A stretch of DNA of 64,000 nt from Epiperipatus broadwayi (lineage: Eukaryota; Onychophora; Udeonychophora; Euonychophora; Peripatidae): positions 9,361,845 to 9,425,844 of the forward strand of contig JAQFVV010000027.1 in NCBI GenBank assembly GCA_028023455.1, in the 5' to 3' direction. The stretch's first letter is position 1, and each line of letters opens with the position of its first letter. The notes below the pieces were generated by a model. It worked only from the letters and a program-made list of their open reading frames with translations, was not told the origin of the DNA and did no database searches. Shown piece after piece: positions 53,019 through 62,904 of this stretch. The translations under genes and the position numbers were made by a program.

Positions 53019-53024
53019 CTTAAT

Positions 53025-53680
53025 TAAAATATAAAGCAAATGGTGTTAAAAATAAGTACTATAAATTAGGTGATATAGAATTGTATTAAATGTAAGATAG
53101 AAAGTGTGATGAACCTGAACAACTACTAATGAGATAAACCAACAGTAAAATTATATTTATGAGAAAAAAAAAACTCATATAACATTTATATGAATCTGTG
53201 TACACAAGTTTTCTTAATAATATCAGCTCATCAGCCAACAAGTTATCTTACAATTACTAAACATAAATAATGTTATGATAAATCTTCATCACCTATCTGA
53301 AAAATTATCACCAAAATATTTTCAATTTGATACCATTTACTAATCTTAGATTAACTTCCGAGCGTAATGAAACATAAAAGTGGATATGGAATTAAATATT
53401 CGGCAATGCGTTTATTTATAACAAAATATATATGACTAACTCGATTTAGGCAATGAATAATCTGCTGTTAGTAAATGATATCAAAATCACGATAATGATA
53501 ATAAATTAGCTTTTGAGATATGCAGGTAGTTGACTAAAGATATATCATCTGATGTTTTAAGTAGAGTCAACACGTGCATACACACATACATTTCAGATTT
53601 GTATACATTCAAAACACATAAATCAATTTACTTTAACTACTCTTATTGCATTGTCAAATGTATACTATATAATACTAAAT
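53025..53680. other. upstream intron, nothing recognised
   Basis: AT-rich, no coding structure. Confidence 0.4.
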
Positions 53681-53685
53681 CATTC

Positions 53686-53830
53686 ATGCACTTTACTACT
53701 GTTATAGAATGCTTTACTAAGTTGAGGGTGGAGATATAAAGTTCTGAAGAAGATTGCTAGGGCAATCAAAACTGTAAAAGAGGGTGGTAAATAAAGCATT
53801 GTGTAACAGTAGTAAAGTGCATGGATGAAT
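53686..53830. repeat. short inverted-repeat element
   Basis: TCATGCACTTTACTACTGTT (53692) is mirrored by AACAGTAGTAAAGTGCATGG (about 53806). The middle has TTCTGAAGAAGATTGCTAGG and GCAATCAAAACT, a core like that at 60.25 kb in opposite orientation. Confidence 0.75.
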
Positions 53831-53874
53831 TAGAATTACATGGCAATTTACTTTTAACTAAGTAATCAAATTAC

Positions 53875-53887
53875 CTGTAACATTCAT
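53875..53887 (-). other. candidate mini first exon of CFAP210
   Basis: Minus strand ATGAATGTTACAG is followed by GTAATT and would join in phase to the exon at 53018 (Met-Asn-Val-Thr-Gly, then EIPPP). Such a short match arises easily by chance; listed only because the phase fits. Confidence 0.15.
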
Positions 53888-54119
53888 TTACATCACATTA
53901 AAATAAACATTCAATCAGCTCTCCCAAGACAATTGTTTCATCTGAACACCATTCATCAATTGGTCATAAGTTAATAAAATACTTCAACATAATATACAAA
54001 GCCTTTGCCAAATAAATATGAAATATCCTAGAGAGTTTTCACATAGCATGAAATGATTATTGCAGTCCAACAAACTTAAACATTTAAATATTTTATCATA
54101 ACAGTTAAATGTTAAATAT

Positions 54120-54330
54120 CATTATTTTCAATCACTATCGATTCCCCACAAGATGAAGGTATCTCAAAGTTCAATGATCTTCTCTGATCTCTAGCTTCTC
54201 ATCTCCACATTAATTCTAACACAATTTCCTATTTCATCTATCTATTTCATATGTGGTCACTTTCTAGTTCTTCTATAATATCTTGAAACCTAATTTAATA
54301 ATTCAACTGTTTAATATATATAATAATAAT
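54120..54330 (-). mobile_element. RTE-type LINE, 3' end
   Basis: Plus strand CAATCACTATCGATTCCCCA, CAAGATGAAGGTATCTC, TCATATGTGGTCACTTTC and TTCTATAATATCTTGAAACC are reverse complements of the family 3' blocks. Confidence 0.75.
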
Positions 54331-54499
54331 TACATAAACAAGTAATTTATTAATATTATTTATTTATATCCTATATTGTAGAAACTTAAGATATTATATA
54401 GGAAGAGTCATTCTGAGGGTTTGTGCTACCCCAGACAAAATTTTTTGTGTCCTCCTATTAAAAATTAAAAGATACTGAAACACTAGCATGTTATAAATA

Positions 54500-54900
54500 A
54501 TTTTATTCGAACTCAGACTTTCACATGACTCTCAACTCTCCATGCCATCTCATATTGCTTAGTCACCTGCACTAATGTGGGCTTTGAACATTCCATCATC
54601 AGATTTTCAATGAAATGGATGGCTAAAGAGTTGTGGATTGGAGTAGATTGAAGCCCGTCCATTAAAGTATGAAGATTGGCTATCTTAATATAAAGCTGAG
54701 TACTGATTGTATATATGTGTGGAGTTAGTAATCTGGACCAACTGATAAGTGCTGGTTTAGCATAAAATATGCATATTAGTGATTATTTATCTTTTCAATA
54801 TGTGTGTGATCAGGTGGGTCAGCAATATGAGATGGCAAGGAGAGTTAAGGGTCGTGTGAAAGTTAGTTCAAATCCCTTATATATTATATATATGCGCAGG
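54500..54900. repeat. inverted dimer of FB2
   Basis: Left: CGAACTCAGACTTTCACATG, CCATGCCATCTCATATTGC. Right: AATATGAGATGGCAAGGAGA, GTGTGAAAGTTAGTTCAAAT. The centre has TATCTTAATATAAAGCTGAG and GATAAGTGCTGGTTTAGC. Confidence 0.78.
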
Positions 54901-54904
54901 TGTG

Positions 54905-55265
54905 TGTAAGCCTGTATAGTGTATTAAATCATAAATCATTTTATTATACTTTACATGAAAAAAAAAAAAAGATGTTTTTATTCACTTTGGTTACAGAAAA
55001 ATCTTTAATGGCATCTTCAAAATCTAAATTTCAACATATTTCATTTTCTATATTTAATATGTATAACTTTTAAAATCTTTCTTGCAACATATCCAAATTA
55101 AATATGTCAAACTATTACAAAATTCAGAAACAATATTAAATTATTTTCAAATATAAATTGCAAAATTGTACAACTAATTTAGTGTATTATTTATACCACC
55201 AGGGTTCACCTTTTGTTCCCCCGGTTTATATAACATTGTTAAAAAATTAACTAAACCTTTTGCAG
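54905..55265. other. intron/upstream sequence, A run
   Basis: An A run at 54958-54971 may be the tail of a reverse-transcribed element. Nothing else. Confidence 0.35.
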
Positions 55266-55269
55266 AATG

Positions 55270-55500
55270 TTTCTGTCAATTAAAGTGGCTTTCATCAGTG
55301 AGGAGCCTTGGATCTGAGAGCACTGCACTTAGATCACCCTCCAGCAGACACCTTTTACTTTCTTAGCTAACTATAAAGCTTTGAGTTTTAAATGATTACT
55401 CTGGCTTGCACTGAGTGGCACACTCCTGGATGGAAAGTTTGTCTCTGTGAAAAACAGCTTGTGTAAGCATAAAGGTGATCATGTGATGTTTATAGTTTAA
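55270..55500. repeat. FB1 partial copy
   Basis: GGCTTTCATCAGTGAGGAGC, CACCCTCCAGCAG, ATTACTCTGGCTTGCACTGA and GGTGATCATGTGATGTTTAT, with internal deletion. Confidence 0.7.
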
Positions 55501-55955
55501 TACCAATCTTGCTCAATAGTATAATGGTGACTGTGGTTATTAAAGAAGAAAAGACATCAAAAAGTATGGATATTGAACCGAGTTCAGATTTATACAACTA
55601 TACAAGCTAATGAACTTAGCTTGAAAACATTATTGTGTTTTCATTTTGTACCCAAAGCTTTAAAGTTAGCTAAAAAAGTAAACAGTGGCTGCTGGAGGGT
55701 TGCATTAGATCCTAAGATCTAGGTGCAGTGCTCTCAGATTCAAGACTCCTCACTGATGAAAGATACAAGCTAGCAACTACTCTGGGGATATTGGATGAGT
55801 AGGCCCTAGATAGGGATTTCATGCTTAAACCTTCCTGCATCCACTGATTACTCTGGCTTGCACTGAGTGGCACTACTATAGAGAGAGAGTTTGACTCTGT
55901 GAAAAACAGCTTGTATTAGTATAAAGAATGGTGATCATGTGATATTTGATGGTTT
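55500..55955. repeat. FB1 copy, right half
   Basis: GTGGCTGCTGGAGGGTTGCA, ATCTAGGTGCAGTGCTCTCA, ACTACTCTGGGGATATTGGA, TAGGGATTTCATGCTTAAAC and AGAATGGTGATCATGTGATA are in order. With 55270-55500 it forms an inverted arrangement. Confidence 0.75.
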
Positions 55956-56224
55956 ATTTAAGATTTTAAATAAAATTTGATTTTTTTTTCTAAAAACATT
56001 TAACAGTTAAAGTTAAATGATGGAAATAGTCCAACGTCCAACTGTTATGTTTGGGAAAATAAAAGAGAAAAAAACTATTCTTAAAATGATTTTTAAAAAT
56101 AACTAAAAGGTTAATTAAAGATTTTATTTAATCAAATGTTTAAACATAGATAATTTAATAATACTATTAAAAATAGATTTCAGATAATTGTAATCAATAG
56201 ATTAATTCAGACAAAAGATAATTC

Positions 56225-56585
56225 CCCTCTCTATAGAGATCACATGACCACATTTCCTATGATCACATAAGCAGTTAAAACAATAGTATGGTGATCATGT
56301 GATGTTTAATGGTTTATTATCAATTCTACTTATGGGGTTATAGTGACTATGGTTATTAAAAAATCAAAGATACGAAAATGTATAAATACTGAACTGGGTT
56401 CAGATCTATATAACTATACAAGTGAATGAGCTTGGAGTGAAGGCTCCTCACTGATAAAAGCCATAAGCTAAAAACTAGCCTGGAAATATTGAATGAGTTA
56501 GCAATAGATATCAAGTTTATGCACAAACCTCGCATCCATTGCACTGGGTGGCACTACTATATGGAGAGTTTGCTATTGTTTTAAA
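56225..56585. repeat. FB1 copies, rearranged
   Basis: GAGATCACATGACCACATTT and then GGTGATCATGTGATGTTTAA give two outer ends in opposite orientation within 60 bp. Next come GAAGGCTCCTCACTGATAAA, AACTAGCCTGGAAATATTGA and GGTGGCACTACTATATGGAG. Confidence 0.7.
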
Positions 56586-56589
56586 AAAT

Positions 56590-57765
56590 AATTATAACAT
56601 TAATTAAATTTAAAAAATACAATAGTTATTCCAGAAGTAAAGAAACACATTAATTGATTATAGAATAGTATAAGGAGAGCAGAAATATATTAGGGGACAT
56701 TTCAATTCAGAAGACTGACCGTTGCAGTAAAAGATTTTCCAGTCCAGGTATACTAACCTGAAGAGTGAATTCATAAACCTACGGACTTTTTACAGGTCAT
56801 ATTAAATATTATTATTTTATGTCCCACAGTTTTATATCTTATGTAATTTATTGTATAGTAAGAATGTAATTTATGCTAAATTTTGTAAATAAGTTTTCTA
56901 ATAGTTAAAATAGAAAATATTGCGTTAATACGAATTGCTTATATAATTTATTAAAATTAGTTATTCAAGTCAGATTAATAAGTTCTCATGTTAAATAAAA
57001 ATTAATAAGCAGGAAATTTGTCTAACAGTCTGAGATAAAACAAAAGAATTCTAGCACCAACATATAACAAATAAAATGTCATTACTACAAACCTTCACAT
57101 AAACATTTTCTCTGCATGTTTCATTAATCTAATTATCCTAGCTTAATATTATGCTACTATTTAATAATATATGGAGCCAAATCCCTGTTAAGTCTTTCAC
57201 ATATTTTAACAGATTACAGATAGAAGGTACATTAGTGAGATACAGCATAACAAATTCAAGGTTGTGAAAAAAAAGAGATAATTTTTCTTAAAATCACATA
57301 CTTTGTGAAAATATGTTTGCAATTATTCCAAAAATTGTATATGATATAATAAATTCTTACATAGGTTTTTTTTTTTTGTAAACTTTTACAAATTAACGAA
57401 AAAAAAAATCAAATGAAAAGTTCGTATTAAACTGGAATTGACTTGTTATAAAATATATATTGCTATTTTCGATTTTTTTTTAAATATCTTTTTAGAGTAT
57501 TATTTTCTGACAACTATTATATTGGATTGTTTTACATCTTTTTTTTTTTATGTTGATTTTGTATTTCTTAACTTTAAAAAGTACGGAAAACATTTTAAAA
57601 CTTACAATGTACTTTCCTTTGGCGAGACTTCTGTAAATATTTAGTTTCCATTTTTTATCCTTATAAATTAAAAACACTGTTTCTCAATTTCAAAATAAGA
57701 TTTCATAAAAGTTTAGATTAAAAAATGTAAACTATAGTCCAATAAAAAATTCATTGTCGTCGTTA
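56590..57765. other. upstream sequence, nothing recognised
   Basis: Very AT-rich; no coding structure. Confidence 0.4.
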
Positions 57766-57769
57766 TGCA

Positions 57770-57840
57770 AGCTTTTCGGTAACCAACACAGATTAATGAC
57801 GTCAGAGGGCAGGGACGCCAAACTGCTGTCTTTATCATGG
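57770..57840. promoter_or_regulatory. GC-richer patch with CRE palindrome; candidate promoter/first exon
   Basis: It contains a perfect TGACGTCA (57797-57804), CpGs, and a minus-strand ATG at 57838 whose 18 codons (starting MIKTAVWRPC) end G/GTTACC at 57784, phase 1, as the CFAP210 exon at 53018 requires. On plus, ATGGTAAAAG/GTAAAC is also possible. Composition differs from the surroundings. Weak. Confidence 0.25.
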
Positions 57841-58159
57841 TAAAAGGTAAACAAATACGTCTTATCATTTTTACTGCGATGTTTTAGATTTTTTTTATGT
57901 GCAGAATGTTGAATGATTGGTTAATATTAAAATTTAAAGAATTTTAGACTTATTTTATCAAAATGTTCTTATTAATGGGAGGGTCTTTTGTGAACAAAAA
58001 TGGAAACGTAATTATCAAGATTGTACGATTGTTCTTCGAAAGACAAATATTTTCATATGAATTCATTAATATTATAAATGGCAATATAACGTTTAAACTA
58101 TTTTATATCAACAAACAAGGCATTTTTTGTTTGTGTGTGTTAATCTTTTAGTGTTATGC

Positions 58160-58205
58160 TTAACCTTCTTAAAGAGAAGCTGATCTTTTTCGATTGTTCT
58201 CCGTC
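58160..58205 (-). other. exon-like segment (unproven)
   Basis: On minus, TTCTATTTCAG is followed by AAGACGGAGAACAATCGAAA and AAGATCAGCTTCTC, which in one frame gives 'RRTIEKDQLLFKK'. The possible donor AAG/GTTAAG would end in phase 0, which does not fit the next CFAP210 exon. It may be an untranslated or spurious exon. Confidence 0.2.
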
Positions 58206-58209
58206 TTCT

Positions 58210-58735
58210 GAAATAGAATTTAGTTAAAATTATTACAATATTAGAAATATCTTTAAAATTATACAAATTTTATTTGTAATTTTAAATATTGTAATCTTTA
58301 ATGGCAATTAAATAATAAAACTTTAAATCCGCCTTTAATTGATCTTGCGATGGATGTGCACGTGTGTATTTAGCTAGTTCTTTGTCTTTACTTATGAACA
58401 AATATAGTTTAGTATTTGATTCGCTACTTAACGTATTTTTTCTTATTAGTTATAAAAGTTTATTTTCTTCAATAATGTAATAAATTTATTAATAATTTTT
58501 TCAGAGGTTTTCATTGTAAAAATATAAATATGTTGATATTCATATAAATATTGGACAAAATAATAGGAATATATGTGATGCATTTATTAATAAGGATTAA
58601 GAACAAGAGGTATATATATTGAAAGTGAAGTGCCCTTATATAATATTTACAGTGTATCTATAAAATATTAAGTTATTTCTAATATAATATTTGAACTGCA
58701 TCTATAAAATATTTCTCATAGGGAAAAGCTTATAC
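58210..58735. other. nothing recognised
   Basis: AT-rich, no supported feature. Confidence 0.4.
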
Positions 58736-58739
58736 TATA

Positions 58740-58810
58740 CATCGTTGACCATTCGGTTCGTTCAAAAATGGCGACAAAGGTCAATACTACTTAAGTCACG
58801 TGATTGGAGT
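58740..58810. promoter_or_regulatory. promoter-like cluster (YY1, E-box, CCAAT words)
   Basis: AAAATGGCGAC (58765-58775, YY1-like), TCACGTGA (58796-58803, palindromic E-box) and GATTGG (58802-58807, inverted CCAAT) lie within 45 bp in an otherwise AT-rich desert. They could mark the CFAP210 start or a divergent gene. Inference from motifs only. Confidence 0.3.
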
Positions 58811-58964
58811 CATGCTTTGTCGATGACTTCAAACATCTTTAAAAATGAAGTTCAAACATTAAAAGGTATCTACCTCCCCTTCCCTTCCTTCAGAAGTATT
58901 TCAATATTCTACAGCTGTGATAAATCCATGGCCAGTAATGATCGGGCCAAGAAAGTTAAATTAT

Positions 58965-59335
58965 GACAATTCCACCATTCTCAAATTTTAAGAAAGTTGG
59001 GTTGATAAAATTATTTCGATGATTTCCAGACGTAAACCCATCCATTTTAGAAAAAAGTGTAAATGACTTAATATGACATGCTTCCAGTCATCCGTTATTC
59101 CATGTCTTCCACATTGTCGTATCCAATCTGAAAATTAATAACTTTGAAATGGCATTTCATAAAAATGTTACTTGATTCAATAAACACAAGAAGATTCAGA
59201 TGTATCTTGAACTCTGCGGTGATTTTGTATTTTGGGGTATTGTTTTTTTATTGTTCATATTTGGTTCTAGCAGGTTTTATTAATTTTTAGTGTATGCTAT
59301 TATTACCTTTAAAACGATATTAAATCGTATTGAAG
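58965..59335. other. nothing recognised
   Basis: No supported feature. Confidence 0.4.
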
Positions 59336-59339
59336 CTTT

Positions 59340-59460
59340 CTTTGAAGCAAAAGTCTCCATACAGTAGCGCCACTCAGTGTAAGCCAGAGTAATCAATGGA
59401 CGAAGGAAGGTTTGTACCTCTGCAAAAGAATGGTAATCATGTGATGTTTGATAGTATTGA
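59340..59460. repeat. FB1 fragment
   Basis: AAGTCTCCATACAGTAGCGC, CACTCAGTGTAAGCCAGAGT, AATCAATGGACGAAGGAAGG, then AATGGTAATCATGTGATGTT: outer and inner ends with a deleted middle. Confidence 0.75.
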
Positions 59461-59464
59461 AGCT

Positions 59465-60170
59465 CTGAACCCTGATGCTTCAGAAATTGGAACTCAAAAT
59501 GCTTTGGCATTTTTTCTGATAGGTTTGTGAAATTTATAATGAAATCTTATATCATTGACTCGCAAAAAAAAAAAAGGCGAGTCATAAGAATTTAGAAGAA
59601 TCCTGATATGAATAATATATTGTAAAATTAATTTGTTGATGTAGTTTACATTTTTTGCGAATTGGCTATTCATTTAAATGACAGATTTTTACCACTCTAA
59701 TTAGGCATAATAAAAGATAGGACGCTAGAAAAATTGTAAATTTTCCAATTTTTTTTTTTTTTTTTGTGTAAAATCTTGTGTAGGAGTTGTTGTTTTTTTT
59801 GGATTGGAGAAAATTTGATAAAGAAGAATATGAATCAAAATTTTGGACCTGATTAGGTAGTAGAATAATTATAATAATTAATTTTATAATTCATAATGGT
59901 TTAAAGAAAATATTTTTATTATTCTAATAACATATAAAAATAAAATGAAAAGACCTACATAGATTAAAATAATATAATTATATCAAAAATTTTTGGAAAA
60001 AATTCGAATTGACACTGGACTTACCTAAATAACAATAGAGTTTCCTATTGAAATAGGATGATTTATAAGGAAAAAATATCCAATAGATATTATTAAAAAA
60101 TATAAGATTATTCAAAATATTACCAAATTCACCATTTCTTTTATTTTGCTTAATATTTTATACAAATACA
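59465..60170. other. nothing recognised
   Basis: A small hairpin GACTCGC...GCGAGTC (59558-59584) around an A run, and a T run near 59750-59766. No gene. Confidence 0.4.
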
Positions 60171-60174
60171 ATTT

Positions 60175-60375
60175 ATCCACTACTTTGAACATTTTTTAGC
60201 AAAAACATTTTATTGTACCTATATGCATACCAATTGTATATTTTGATTGTCCTGCAGTCTTCTTCAGAGACAATTTTACTTCAATTTTTTATTTTTAAAA
60301 AATTAAAATAAAATTAGCTCTGAAGAAGACTGCAAGTGTTAGTGTTTGCATATAGGTACAATAGAAACAAATTCC
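60175..60375. repeat. inverted-repeat element FB4
   Basis: TTGTACCTATATGCATACCA (60213) mirrors TTTGCATATAGGTACAATAG (60344). Inner words GTCCTGCAGTCTTCTTCAGA (60249) and CTCTGAAGAAGACTGCAAGT (60318) pair too. Spacer about 50 bp. Confidence 0.82.
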
Positions 60376-60469
60376 TTTGTAAAAATTAATACCGTCAAAT
60401 TTATTTAGTCTTTTTTCCTTTGAATTATTATTATATTCTCAAATAACAGGTTATCTAATCCTGGTTTTT

Positions 60470-60665
60470 GACTAGGTCAGATGATAGTGTTTAATAAATT
60501 CCTATCCAGTGCTATCTATCCAATGATTGTGGCTCTCATCAGTGAGGAGTTTTGATCTTAGAACAGTGCACCTGGATTTTTAAAATATAATGCTTTTCTA
60601 GCAGTCATCAATTGCTGGTCTGCTTTACTATCAAATTATTGGCCCAAATATTGAATATTGGATGG
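60470..60665. repeat. FB1-related fragment
   Basis: ATTGTGGCTCTCATCAGTGA, GGAGTTTTGATCTTAGAACA and GTGCACCTGGATTTT follow the FB1 middle block, diverged. Confidence 0.55.
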
Positions 60666-60669
60666 GGGT

Positions 60670-61400
60670 TTATTTGGCATCACTAAGCTTCTAAAACATA
60701 TGTTAAGCAGCATAACTGTGGTGAAAGAAAGAGAATACGCTGCTGAAACAACATTATGTAAGCTGGAGTCGTGTGATAGAATCTTGTGAAATTGACATCA
60801 AGATGCTTCTTGCTACCTCCATAGGGAAAGTAGTTAGTGTGTGTGTTTTGTTTTTTTGCTGTTATCACCATATAATGTATGTTCCTATTATTTTACAAAA
60901 TCAGCCATGTTTAAAATTTAGAATAATAACTAAAGCTCTTAAAAAGTAGACCTTTCAGCTCTTTTTCCATAAGAAATTTAAGCTTCCACATAATGTAAAT
61001 AGAGACTATGTAAGGAAAAAATTGTCTGGATAAAACAAAGTGACAGAAAAAATGACAGTAAAGGTATCGTAAAATTGACTTATTCATTGTTGTTACCATG
61101 GTTATTACTTTTATTTTTAAATAAGAATAGGAATTCATTTTAGAACTGACTTGAAGTTATGTAACTTCTAGATCATATTTATCATTAAGTAAACATAAAG
61201 CAAAAGTAATGGACCTTAAAGAGATGTCACATGATTTGAATACCTGATTGATACTGGTTTACCCTAAATACACCATCGGAATCATTTGCACTTATTCCTA
61301 TGTCTGTAATAATTTATTTAATAAAAAAATTTGAGGGCACAATGTTATTTGACAAAAGTGTATATTAACATAATTCAGAAAGTCATGTATTAATAAATAT
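60670..61400. other. nothing recognised except an X-box-like word
   Basis: GTTACCATGGTTAT (61092-61105) resembles half of an RFX X-box, the motif that controls ciliary genes; the second half is imperfect. No exon was found next to it. Confidence 0.25.
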
Positions 61401-61404
61401 TACC

Positions 61405-62900
61405 TTAACTATTATTATCATTTTAAACCAATATCAATCCACTGCAGAATAGAGATTTTTCTAACTTCAATCCAGTTACTCCAATTCCTAGCTTTTTTTC
61501 TCCACAGCACACCAGTAAACTTCCTTAATTCAATCATCTATCTTACACGTGGTCTTTTTCTAGTTCTTTTATAATCTTATTGGGTCCAATTTAGAACATC
61601 AACTGTTTGATGTCAATGATACCTGTTTGTTCTCTCACCCATATATTTTTGTTTTCAATCTCTTTTTGTTACTCCTTGCCATATTTCATAGAATAGTTGG
61701 AAATCTCTGTATTGTTCTTCTGTTGAGTATCCAAATCTCAGATCCATAAGTAATAACTGGTAAAAATATATATTAAAAAAAAACTTAGTTTTTTATACAC
61801 ATAGGCAAATTTCCTTTTAATATTAAATTATTTCTAACAAAAGCAGTCCATCCAAGTTTTATTCTGTGATTAATTTTATTCATTATGTTTCCATCTGAGT
61901 TAATAATTTGTAGTTTTTAATATCTTCTAATTCATGAATATTAATCTTTGTTGTCTTCTGAGAAAATCCATTGAGCATTACTTTAGTCTTTTAGCATTTG
62001 CCTTCAGTCCTACTTACTTATTTTTATCTGATAACTCTTGCAACATTTCCTGAAATTCTAAAGTATTATTTGCAAAAATAAACCATCATCTGCAAAATCT
62101 AGATGACTTAAATAATTTTTTTTTTTTACTTCCTTAGCTTCCCATTTTAATCCCCAAAATATATTTTATAAGTTCTGGAGATGTGGAAGCATTCTGACAT
62201 ATATCTTTCTCAATTATTAATCTTTTTTAGTATTACTGTGTTATCTAATCATTCTTGTATTTTGATAGTCTATTCTTCAAAATATGACAATATTTTCTTG
62301 ATTATCCAATACATTAATCTCTGTAGAAATGCTTACAGAATTGAAAACATTTTCATAGATTACATATCCATACATTGAATCTTTTTATAATATCTATCAA
62401 TAATTAGATGTGTTTCTTTACACCCTAAACCACTTTTAAATTCAACTTGTTCTTTTGATTAATCAGAATCAAAATTTTCAGAAGACAAGTTGTAATTATC
62501 TTGGTAAAGATTTTGTATAAAACTCATAAAAAACTGATAGTTCTGTAATTTGTAGTATTTTTTTTATCACTTTCCTTAAACATCAATAATAGTATTATAT
62601 CTAACCATCTGGCACATCTTTATCATATAGACATTCGATATGTAACTTTGCCAACATTTTGTTTATTATTCACCTGCGTCTTATAAGTTATCAATTGTAA
62701 TTCCATCATTTCCTGAGCTTTTGCCTTCATAGATTTAACTGTGTGTCTCACTTCATTATTTTATTTTGTTTCTTGTTCTTTATTACTACAGAATTCTTTA
62801 TAGAATTCTTCCACATATTTTCATGATGCCATTTCTCTTTTTATTAATAATTTCATCTTTTCTTGTTATTGCGGAAATGATTTTTTCCCAATACCAAGAT
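61405..62900 (-). mobile_element. RTE-type LINE, longest minus-strand copy
   Basis: Plus-strand blocks, in reverse family order: CAATATCAATCCACTGCAGA (3' end); CTTACACGTGGTCTTTTTCT; TCTCACCCATATATTT; GTATTGTTCTTCTGTTGAGT; AGCAGTCCATCCAAGTTTTA; CTGATAACTCTTGCAACATT; GAAGACAAGTTGTAATTATC; TTTCCTGAGCTTTTGCC; ATTCTTTATAGAATTCTTCC. It spans about the same region as the copy at 23110-24695 and is similarly broken. Confidence 0.85.
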
Positions 62901-62904
62901 GTTG

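Noticed and set aside
52115-52205. Functional tRNA gene on the minus strand
   Set aside because: Box-like sequences only. It is absent from the sister repeat and has no consistent cloverleaf that I could draw.
58691-58966. 91-codon plus-strand frame starting before AAAATGGCGAC as a gene
   Set aside because: No recognisable domain and no splice partners. The motif cluster makes a promoter a better reading, itself only tentative.
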